A stretch of DNA of 9,884 nucleotides, taken from positions 1 to 9,884 of the forward strand of contig JAZRNK010000087.1 in the NCBI GenBank assembly GCA_045648145.1, in the 5' to 3' direction. The notes below the pieces were generated by a model that was given only the letters and a program-made list of their open reading frames with translations, was not told the origin of the DNA and ran no database searches. The position numbers were made by a program, and so were the translations under genes. Below, piece after piece: positions 1-5,377 of this stretch; position 1 is the first letter of the stretch, and every line of letters starts with the position of its first letter. The stretch comes from UMGS172 sp045648145. GTDB taxonomy: Bacteria > Bacillota > Clostridia > Oscillospirales > Acutalibacteraceae.

Positions 1-12
1 AAATTGATTGTA

Positions 13-47
13 AAAAGCCGTTCGGTCACATTGACAAAACGGCTTTT
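13..47 (+). terminator. Intrinsic terminator of an unseen upstream gene
   Basis: Arms AAAAGCCGTT (13-22) and AACGGCTTTT (38-47) pair perfectly over 10 bp around a 15-base loop. The A-rich left arm and T-rich right arm mean it could work in both directions. No gene is visible upstream, so it presumably ends a plus-strand gene outside the window. Its loop contains most of the -35 box of the next promoter. Confidence 0.6.
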
Positions 48-59
48 ATAATGTATAAT
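31..59 (+). promoter_or_regulatory. Consensus sigma-A promoter of the pflBA operon
   Basis: TTGACA (31-36) and TATAAT (54-59) both match consensus, with an exact 17-bp spacer. Transcription would start near 66, just before the first paired base of the riboswitch (69), so aptamer and promoter fit together. A promoter this strong suggests that control lies after initiation, at the riboswitch terminator. Confidence 0.85.
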
Positions 60-68
60 ACATATAAG

Positions 69-139
69 CTTTTACATGACTGACGGATTTCGCGGTTAAC
101 CGCGGGGGAGTGTAAAAGGCAATAGCCGACCGTCTGGGC
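69..139 (+). ncRNA. ZTP (pfl motif) riboswitch aptamer
   Basis: The aptamer senses the purine intermediate ZMP (AICAR) and ZTP, which build up when 10-formyl-tetrahydrofolate is scarce. P1 pairs CTTTTACA (69-76) with TGTAAAAG (111-118). P2 is CGCGG-TTAA-CCGCG (91-104). The conserved ATGACTGACGGA (76-87) and GCCGACCGTCTGGGC (125-139) match the family signature as I remember it from the Fusobacterium ulcerans RNA. P3 pairs GCC (125-127) with GGC (137-139). The pseudoknot joins ACGG (83-86) to CCGT (130-133). It precedes pflB, one of the gene classes that gave the motif its name. ZTP binding should stabilise P3 and switch expression on. Confidence 0.95.
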
Positions 140-178
140 AAACTAGTTCATTTAAGAGCTGGTTTGCCTTTTTGTTTT
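137..178 (+). terminator. Riboswitch-controlled intrinsic terminator
   Basis: GGCAAACTAG (137-146) pairs with CTGGTTTGCC (159-168) over 10 bp with one G-T wobble and a 12-base loop, followed by TTTTTGTTTT. The first three bases of the left arm are also the 3' strand of aptamer helix P3, so a ligand-bound aptamer and this hairpin exclude each other. This predicts a transcriptional ON switch. Confidence 0.88.
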
Positions 179-207
179 AGGCAAACCCGTCAGAAAGAGG
201 GATGTTT

Positions 208-2439
208 ATGATACACGAAAATTGGAATGGATTTAAAACGGGCGCTTGGCAGGATGAAATTAACGTTCGTTCGTTTATCCAGACAAATTATACGGAATAT
301 AAAGGCGATGGTGCGTTTCTTTCATCGGCTACCGCCCGTACTAAAGAGCTTATGACCAAGGTGCAGGAGCTTTTTAAACTTGAAAGACAGCGTAACGGCG
401 TATTAGACATCGATGTTGACACCGTTTCCTCACTTACAAGCTATGCGCCCGGATATATTGACAAGGAAAACGAGCTTATTGTCGGTATGCAAACCGATGC
501 ACCCTTAAAGCGTGGCGTTAACCCCTTTGGCGGTATCAGAATGGCTCGTCAGGCCTGTGCCGCCTATGGTTACCGTTTGAGCGACAAGGTTGAGGATGAA
601 TTTCAATACCGCACCACCCACAACGACGGTGTTTTCCGCGTTTATACCGACGAAATGCGTGCAGCAAGAAAATGCCACGTTATTACCGGTCTGCCCGACG
701 CCTACGGCCGAGGTAGAATTATCGGCGACTATCGCCGTGTTGCTCTTTACGGTGTTGACCGACTTATTGAAGAAAAAACCAAGGATAAACACAACCTTGC
801 CAACGGTGTTTTTAACGTTGATAATGCCCGTTTGGCTGAAGAGCTTTACCAACAGATAAACTTTTTAAAGTTTTTAAAAGAAATGGCTTCTATGTACGGC
901 TACGATATAAGTCAGCCCGCAAAGGATACAAAAGAGGCTATTCAATGGACCTATTTTGCTTACCTTGCCGCCATTAAGGAACAAAACGGCGCCGCAATGT
1001 CGTTAGGTAGAGTTTCGACCTTTTTTGATATTTATATCGAGCGTGATATTGCTAACGGTGTTCTTACCGAACAACAAGCACAGGAATTAATGGATGACTT
1101 CGTTATAAAGCTTCGTATTGCAAGACATTTGCGTACTCCTGAATATAACGAGCTTTTTGGTGGCGACCCGATGTGGATTACCGAAGCCGTCGGCGGAATG
1201 GGTAACGACGGAAGAACGCTTGTTACTAAAAACTCTTACCGTATGCTTAACACACTTTACACCTTGGGCTCATCGCCCGAGCCAAACCTTACGGTTTTGT
1301 GGTCAACCGCCTTGCCTGAAAGCTTTAAGAAGTTCTGCGCCAAGGTTTCGGCCGATACCGATTCTATCCAGTACGAAAACGACGACCTTATGCGTCCGCT
1401 TCACGGTGACGATTATGCTATTGCTTGTTGTGTTTCGGCAATGGAAATTGGCAAGCAGATGCAGTTTTTTGGTGCTCGTTGCAACCTTGCAAAGCTATTG
1501 CTTATTGCCATAAACGGCGGTTTTGACACTACAAGCGGTATGCATATTGGCCCTCAAATGCCGGTTATGGATACTGAAACACTCGACTTTGACGCCGTAA
1601 TGGAGCGCTATAACGTTTATATCGAGTGGTTGAGCAAGCTCTACGTAAACACCATGAATCTCATTCACTATATGCACGATAAATATGCCTACGAGAAAAT
1701 TCAGATGGCTCTGCACGACACAGACGTCGAGCGCCTTATGGCCTTCGGTGTTGCCGGTCTTTCGGTTGTAACCGACTCGCTTTCAGCAATTAAACACGCC
1801 AAGGTTCACCCCGTAAAAGACAGCTTGGGTTATATCGTTGATTTTGAACGCGAGGGTGATTTCCCAAAATATGGCAACGATGACGACCGCGTCGACCTTA
1901 TTGCCCGTGATATTACCCATAAGGTTATCACCGAGCTTCGCAAGACACCGACCTACAGAAATGCTATTCACACCCTTTCGGTTTTGACCATCACCTCTAA
2001 CGTTATGTATGGTAAGCATACAGGTGCAACCCCCGACGGCAGAGCCGCCGGCGCACCCTTTGCACCCGGCGCCAACCCCATGCACAACCGCGAGGAAAAC
2101 GGTGCTTTGGCATCGTTAAACTCGGTTGCAAAATTAAGGTATGACGACTGCCGTGATGGTATTTCCAATACTTTTTCCATTACTCCCGAAACCTTGGGCA
2201 AAACCGAGGACGAAAGAGTTAATAATTTGGTTTCGATTCTCGACGGTTATTTTACCAAAAAGGCACATCACATAAACGTCAACGTGCTCAACCGCGAAAC
2301 ACTTATCAAAGCCTATGAAAACCCCGAGGCATACCCCAACCTTACCATTCGTGTTTCAGGCTATGCCGTAAACTTTAACAAGCTCTCGCGCGAACAACAA
2401 AAAGAGGTTATTTCGCGCACCTTCCACCAAAGCGTATGA
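208..2439 (+). CDS. pflB: Pyruvate formate-lyase (formate C-acetyltransferase)
   Basis: A cytosolic glycyl-radical enzyme that converts pyruvate and CoA to acetyl-CoA and formate, giving fermenting cells acetyl-CoA and one-carbon units. The protein is 743 aa, close to family length. The adjacent catalytic cysteines that mark true PFL are at 407-408 (motif AIACCVSAME), and the radical glycine is Gly718 in RVSGYAV. The N-terminal half carries NPFGGIRMA. The frame has another ATG at 202, but the binding site AAAGAGG (194-200) lies one base from it and seven from the ATG at 208, so 208 is the better start. The gene overlaps pflA and sits behind a ZTP riboswitch, linking formate supply to folate/purine status. 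It shows no frameshift and no missing catalytic residue. The CysCys pair argues against other glycyl-radical enzymes such as glycerol dehydratase. Confidence 0.96.
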   Translation: MIHENWNGFKTGAWQDEINVRSFIQTNYTEYKGDGAFLSSATARTKELMTKVQELFKLERQRNGVLDIDVDTVSSLTSYAPGYIDKENELIVGMQTDAPLKRGVNPFGGIRMARQACAAYGYRLSDKVEDEFQYRTTHNDGVFRVYTDEMRAARKCHVITGLPDAYGRGRIIGDYRRVALYGVDRLIEEKTKDKHNLANGVFNVDNARLAEELYQQINFLKFLKEMASMYGYDISQPAKDTKEAIQWTYFAYLAAIKEQNGAAMSLGRVSTFFDIYIERDIANGVLTEQQAQELMDDFVIKLRIARHLRTPEYNELFGGDPMWITEAVGGMGNDGRTLVTKNSYRMLNTLYTLGSSPEPNLTVLWSTALPESFKKFCAKVSADTDSIQYENDDLMRPLHGDDYAIACCVSAMEIGKQMQFFGARCNLAKLLLIAINGGFDTTSGMHIGPQMPVMDTETLDFDAVMERYNVYIEWLSKLYVNTMNLIHYMHDKYAYEKIQMALHDTDVERLMAFGVAGLSVVTDSLSAIKHAKVHPVKDSLGYIVDFEREGDFPKYGNDDDRVDLIARDITHKVITELRKTPTYRNAIHTLSVLTITSNVMYGKHTGATPDGRAAGAPFAPGANPMHNREENGALASLNSVAKLRYDDCRDGISNTFSITPETLGKTEDERVNNLVSILDGYFTKKAHHINVNVLNRETLIKAYENPEAYPNLTIRVSGYAVNFNKLSREQQKEVISRTFHQSV

Positions 2440-3134
2440 TAGGCAGAGTACATTCAATCCAAAGCCTCGGCACAGTTGACGGTCCAGGTGTGCGCTTTGT
2501 TGTGTTCTTACAAGGATGCCCGTTAAGGTGTAAGTGTTGTCATAACCCTGACACTTGGGAGTTTGACGACGGCACCGAATATTCGGCCGAAGAAATAGTT
2601 AATAAAGCCTTACGCTACCGAGAATATTTTGGCCAACAAGGCGGTATAACGCTTTCGGGTGGCGAGCCGTTAATGCAGGCAGAATTTTGTCTTGAGGTGT
2701 TTAAGCTTTGTCATAAAGCAGGTATAAACACCTGTCTTGATACATCTGGCGTTGTGCTTAATGAAACAGTAAAACAGCTACTTAACGATACCGACCGTGT
2801 TCTGCTTGATATTAAATATACTAACGACGAGCAGTACCGCGAAAACGTCGGTTGCTCTATAACCCAACCGTTAGAGTTTTTAGATTATCTTGACCGAGAA
2901 AAAATAAAAACAACTTTGCGTCAAGTCATAATTTCCACCGTTAACGATAATGAGAAAAATGTAAAAACTTTGCGCGAAATTGCAAAAAAACACCCGTGCG
3001 TTGATAAAATCGAGCTGTTGCCGTTTTGCAAGGTTTGTCAGACAAAATATACGCAAATGGGCATAGAATTCCCCTTTGCACGTTTGTCCGAGCCGACAAA
3101 AGAAAAGATGAGTGAGCTTCGAGGTCTGTTATAA
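2436..3134 (+). CDS. pflA: Pyruvate formate-lyase activating enzyme (radical SAM)
   Basis: A radical SAM iron-sulfur enzyme that cleaves S-adenosylmethionine and abstracts hydrogen from Gly718 of PflB, creating the working radical. The 4Fe-4S ligands are the CxxxCxxC cysteines Cys28, Cys32 and Cys35 (GCPLRCKCCHNPDTWE); Cys34 is an extra neighbouring cysteine. A GGEP motif typical of SAM binding is at 75-78 (GITLSGGEPLMQ). The length, 232 aa, is a little short of the roughly 245 aa common in the family, with no sign of truncation. The start ATG overlaps the pflB stop as ATGA. No good ribosome binding site lies close upstream, so translation is probably coupled to pflB. The gene is co-transcribed with pflB under the ZTP riboswitch and followed by a terminator. 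Confidence 0.95.
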   Translation: MIGRVHSIQSLGTVDGPGVRFVVFLQGCPLRCKCCHNPDTWEFDDGTEYSAEEIVNKALRYREYFGQQGGITLSGGEPLMQAEFCLEVFKLCHKAGINTCLDTSGVVLNETVKQLLNDTDRVLLDIKYTNDEQYRENVGCSITQPLEFLDYLDREKIKTTLRQVIISTVNDNEKNVKTLREIAKKHPCVDKIELLPFCKVCQTKYTQMGIEFPFARLSEPTKEKMSELRGLL

Positions 3135-3142
3135 GTTTACAA

Positions 3143-3174
3143 AAAACGGCTTCAATTTTGACGCCGTTTTCTTG
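3143..3174 (+). terminator. Terminator of the pflBA operon
   Basis: AAAACGGC (3143-3150) pairs with GCCGTTTT (3163-3170), followed by CTTG, so the T run is modest. After one mismatch, the inner TCA and TGA can pair around ATTT. It starts nine bases after the pflA stop. The A-rich left arm could also stop transcription from the opposite side. Confidence 0.7.
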
Positions 3175-3181
3175 TTATCTA

Positions 3182-3210
3182 TTGTATTTTTATTTTCAAT
3201 AAACTATAAT
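3182..3210 (+). promoter_or_regulatory. Promoter of the YitT-family gene
   Basis: TTGTAT (3182-3187) and TATAAT (3205-3210) are separated by 17 bp. They lie between the pflBA terminator and the next gene, giving a start near 3217 and a short leader with AAGGAG at 3228-3233. The gene is therefore an independent unit. Confidence 0.65.
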
Positions 3211-3241
3211 TGCCTTGAAAGAGAAATAAGGAGATGTTTTT

Positions 3242-4114
3242 ATGGGCAAAACAAAAGCAGCCTTTTCATATCTGAGTATTGTTGCGGTGGCAATTTTATT
3301 GGCGTTTAACTATCACATTTTTATCGTTACCAACAACTTTGCGCCGGCAGGCCTTAACGGTATTGCAACCATGATTCAGTACAAAACGGGTTTCAGTATC
3401 AGTTATATGTCGTTGCTCATTAACATCCCTTTATCCATATTGGCTTTCTTTTTGGTACAAAAGGCTTTTGCCGTAAAAACCTTGCTTTTCTCGTTGGTTT
3501 ACTCTTTTTCTTTCTTGGCGCTGCAAAATTCGGGACTTGAGTTCATTCAATATAACGCCAAGGGACACGACACTATTTATCCCGTTATCATAAGCGGTGT
3601 TATAAGCGGTGTAGTTTATGGTATTTGCTTTAGAAACAACGCTTCAACCGGCGGTACCGATGTTGTTTCGCGCTACATCAATAAAATCAAGCCCACCACC
3701 AACTTTTTTATAGTCACCTTTACGTTGAACACGATAGTTGCAATAGTGTCGCTATTTGTCTATTCTGAAAGCAGCGTCGACTATAAACCGGTTGCGCTTT
3801 GCATTACCTATTGCTTTATTTCCACCTTTGTCGGCAACTATATTTTAAAGGGTACGAAAACGGCTTATAAATTTACAATTATTACTACCCATGCTGATGA
3901 AATTTCTAAAGATATTACTAACATCTTAAGGCATAGCGCCACCAAGATTAATGCCATAGGCACCTATTCGCACACCGAAAAATCGGTGCTGATTTGCGTT
4001 GTTAACAAGCATCAGTTAAACGATTTTCAAAATATTATCGCAAAATACGATAACACCTTTTCGTTCTACGAACTGATAAACGAAACCTACGGAAACTTTA
4101 AACATATTAAATAA
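3242..4114 (+). CDS. YitT-family membrane protein (YitT domain plus DUF2179)
   Basis: A predicted inner membrane protein of 290 aa, the usual YitT-family length. About six hydrophobic segments are visible, near residues 8-30, 50-72, 78-96, 113-130, 154-174 and 188-206. Family-type signatures are APAGLNGIATMI (35-46) and STGGTDVVSRYI (135-146). The soluble C-terminal part from about 208 resembles DUF2179, with IGTYSHTEKSVLICVVN (239-255) as its core. The function of the family is not established; a transport role is often suspected from the topology. The binding site AAGGAG (3228-3233) is eight bases before the ATG, which fixes the start. The gene has its own promoter and terminators on both sides, so it is probably not functionally tied to pflBA. 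No specific symbol is assigned because Clostridia carry several paralogues. Confidence 0.88.
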   Translation: MGKTKAAFSYLSIVAVAILLAFNYHIFIVTNNFAPAGLNGIATMIQYKTGFSISYMSLLINIPLSILAFFLVQKAFAVKTLLFSLVYSFSFLALQNSGLEFIQYNAKGHDTIYPVIISGVISGVVYGICFRNNASTGGTDVVSRYINKIKPTTNFFIVTFTLNTIVAIVSLFVYSESSVDYKPVALCITYCFISTFVGNYILKGTKTAYKFTIITTHADEISKDITNILRHSATKINAIGTYSHTEKSVLICVVNKHQLNDFQNIIAKYDNTFSFYELINETYGNFKHIK

Positions 4115-4120
4115 AAAGCT

Positions 4121-4150
4121 AAAAGGCTTGACCACTCGGTCAAGCCTTTT
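4121..4150. terminator. Strong bidirectional terminator between convergent genes
   Basis: AAAAGGCTTGACC (4121-4133) and GGTCAAGCCTTTT (4138-4150) form a perfect 13-bp stem with loop ACTC. Read on the minus strand, it is also followed by a T-rich stretch. It lies between the YitT gene (ends 4114) and the AraC gene on the other strand (ends 4185) and should serve both. The same 13-bp arms recur at 6698-6727. Confidence 0.9.
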
Positions 4151-4184
4151 GCTTGTGTCAATTTAAAAATTATTTGGTTGCGTA

Positions 4185-4997
4185 TCATTTTAAGGCTTTA
4201 TTCAAATTTCGATATTCGGATGGTGTCAAGCCGATAATCTTTTTAAACGCCTGAGTGAAATACATGGCATCCTCATAACCGCATTTTTCTGCTATATCTT
4301 GAATTCTTAAACTTGTATCCTCCAACAGACTGCAAGCATTTGCCATTCGCAATCTTATATAGTAAGCATAGGGTGAAATGCCCACGCACTGTTTGAATAA
4401 ATGATTAAACCGACTGACACTTATTTTGAACATATCAGCATAACGGGAGGCATCATACTCTGCCGCAAAAGAATGTTCCATATTGTCGGTGACGCGTTTC
4501 ATCATATGGGTTTCGGAAAAATATGTACCACGCCGTGCAAGCTTTGAAAGCAAATGTAGTGTATGGTACTCTGCGCTTAGCCTGGATAGTGCACTATCAT
4601 CTAACATACTGTTTTGTATACTATCAAAAACACCTGCAAAAGAACTGCTTTTCACTTCAATTGGACAAGAAAGCGTTATTCCAAGAGACGAAAGGAGCTC
4701 CTCTACATCGCTACCCGTAAAATGCAAAAACCGATATACCGTTTTATCTTTGCCATACATTGTATATTGTTGTGGTACGTTTGGTGCATATACCCAAACC
4801 TGACCTGCCTTTAAACTGCAATCTTCAAAACAAATCTTGCCTGCTTCACAGTAAAAAAGTGACCAATCCTCTCTGCCATTTTTACGAATGGTTATTTGGT
4901 CGTTTTCTCCGCAAATAATTCGGTTTGCCGAGACAACGGCTATGGTGTGTTTTGTGCGTATCGCTTTTTTGTCATATTTTCCGTCGTATATCTGCAT
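4185..4997 (-). CDS. AraC-family regulator divergent from the GH4 gene
   Basis: A cytosolic one-component regulator of 270 aa. The N-terminal part, about 15-150, looks like an AraC ligand-binding cupin, including LKAGQVWVYAPNVPQQYTMY (62-81). The C-terminal AraC-type DNA-binding domain spans about 170-265 with two helix-turn-helix units: DASRYADMFKISVSRFNHLF (182-201) and IQDIAEKCGYEDAMYFTQAF (232-251), ending in the typical IGLTPSEYRN. The start ATG (4995-4997) follows AGAGGTGA on the minus strand (5003-5010) at normal spacing. It is transcribed away from the GH4 glycosidase, from a consensus promoter at 5025-5053. Its probable binding sites are the exact 14-bp direct repeats in the shared region, so I infer that it senses the GH4 substrate or product and activates that gene. 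The ligand is unknown. Confidence 0.92.
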   Translation of the reverse strand: MQIYDGKYDKKAIRTKHTIAVVSANRIICGENDQITIRKNGREDWSLFYCEAGKICFEDCSLKAGQVWVYAPNVPQQYTMYGKDKTVYRFLHFTGSDVEELLSSLGITLSCPIEVKSSSFAGVFDSIQNSMLDDSALSRLSAEYHTLHLLSKLARRGTYFSETHMMKRVTDNMEHSFAAEYDASRYADMFKISVSRFNHLFKQCVGISPYAYYIRLRMANACSLLEDTSLRIQDIAEKCGYEDAMYFTQAFKKIIGLTPSEYRNLNKALK

Positions 4998-5024
4998 AAA
5001 ATCACCTCTACAGTAACTATAACC

Positions 5025-5053
5025 ATTATATCGTCATAAAGACTGCGCGTCAA
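5025..5053 (-). promoter_or_regulatory. Promoter of the first AraC regulator
   Basis: On the minus strand, TTGACG (5048-5053) and TATAAT (5025-5030) are separated by exactly 17 bp. This gives a start near 5018 and a short leader carrying AGAGGTGA. The first copy of the 14-bp repeat lies 10 bp upstream of the -35 box, a suitable place for autoregulation. Confidence 0.8.
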
Positions 5054-5063
5054 CTAATTAATA

Positions 5064-5077
5064 GCAAAATATCTATG
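5064..5077 (+). promoter_or_regulatory. Putative AraC operator, copy 1 (14-bp direct repeat)
   Basis: GCAAAATATCTATG occurs here and again, exactly, at 5116-5129. The start-to-start distance of 52 bp is about five helical turns, so a dimer could contact both on one face of the DNA. The two copies lie between divergent promoters of an AraC-type gene and its likely target. Operator function is inferred. Confidence 0.6.
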
Positions 5078-5113
5078 GTATTTTGGTGTTATAACAATAT
5101 GTTCTATTGTTTT

Positions 5114-5144
5114 TTGCAAAATATCTATGTACTATACTTATAAT
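5114..5144 (+). promoter_or_regulatory. Likely activator-dependent promoter of the GH4 gene
   Basis: A perfect TATAAT (5139-5144) has only a poor -35, TTGCAA (5114-5119), at a 19-bp spacer. The -35 overlaps an operator copy, which fits activation by the divergent AraC protein. A start near 5151 would give a leader of about 227 bases made almost wholly of hairpins. A second TATAAT at 5337-5342, close to the gene, lacks a clear -35 and is a weaker alternative. Confidence 0.5.
5116..5129 (+). promoter_or_regulatory. Putative AraC operator, copy 2, at the GH4 -35 region
   Basis: An exact second copy of GCAAAATATCTATG that overlaps the weak -35 region of the GH4 promoter. This is the usual position of the promoter-proximal site for AraC activators, which contact RNA polymerase there. 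Function is inferred from position and repetition. Confidence 0.62.
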
Positions 5145-5350
5145 GACTATAGAATGTCGAAACGCTTAAAAGTGTTTCGACAAGCCGATTTTATCGGCTC
5201 CAGCAAAACTAAATTTGCAAAAATTTAATTTTGCCTATATTCATTGCAATGGCCATAGACAAATTTTTTAGAAAATTTGTGACCAAATCGTAGATTTGGT
5301 TTCGAAAAAGTGTGAATTCACACTTTTTCGAATTTCTATAATCATTATAA
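5138..5350. mobile_element. MITE-like element with terminal inverted repeats and about seven hairpins
   Basis: The ends form inverted repeats: 5138-5162 matches the reverse complement of 5326-5350 at 22 of 25 positions (core TTATAATGAYTATAGAA, then TCGAAA). Inside, hairpins follow almost without gaps: 5156-5181 (12 bp, one wobble), 5183-5199 (7 bp), 5203-5234 (14 bp, one mismatch, loop GCAA), 5235-5258 (weak), 5259-5280 (9 bp), 5282-5300 (8 bp) and 5301-5332 (perfect 32-bp palindrome). No open reading frame belongs to it. TA dinucleotides near the ends would fit a TA-targeting (IS630/Tc1-like) MITE, but no clear target duplication can be shown. It may instead be a structured leader RNA. With 5001-5137, it accounts for the long gene-free stretch. 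Confidence 0.5.
5301..5332. repeat. Perfect 32-bp palindrome upstream of the GH4 gene
   Basis: The half TTCGAAAAAGTGTGAA is followed by its exact reverse complement. As RNA, the core is GTGTG-AATT-CACAC flanked by AAAAA on the left and TTTTT on the right, the form of a bidirectional intrinsic terminator. It lies 45 bases before the GH4 start and would be in the leader of any transcript from the promoter near 5139. Confidence 0.85.
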
Positions 5351-5377
5351 AGCACAAACAGAAAGGAAGCTTTTGTT

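Noticed and set aside
202..204. First ATG of the pflB frame as the start
   Set aside because: Only one base separates it from AAAGAGG; the ATG at 208 has proper spacing.
505..2201. Several open frames on the opposite strand and in other frames within pflB
   Set aside because: They lie wholly inside a complete, clearly recognisable pflB, have no ribosome binding sites of note and no family resemblance; they follow from its codon use.
3112..3309. 65-codon frame bridging the end of pflA and start of the YitT gene
   Set aside because: It runs through the pflBA terminator and the YitT promoter and overlaps two real genes.
5156..5332. CRISPR array or tRNA-like cluster in the hairpin region
   Set aside because: The hairpins differ in sequence and length, there is no constant repeat with unique spacers, and no cloverleaf with T-loop is present.
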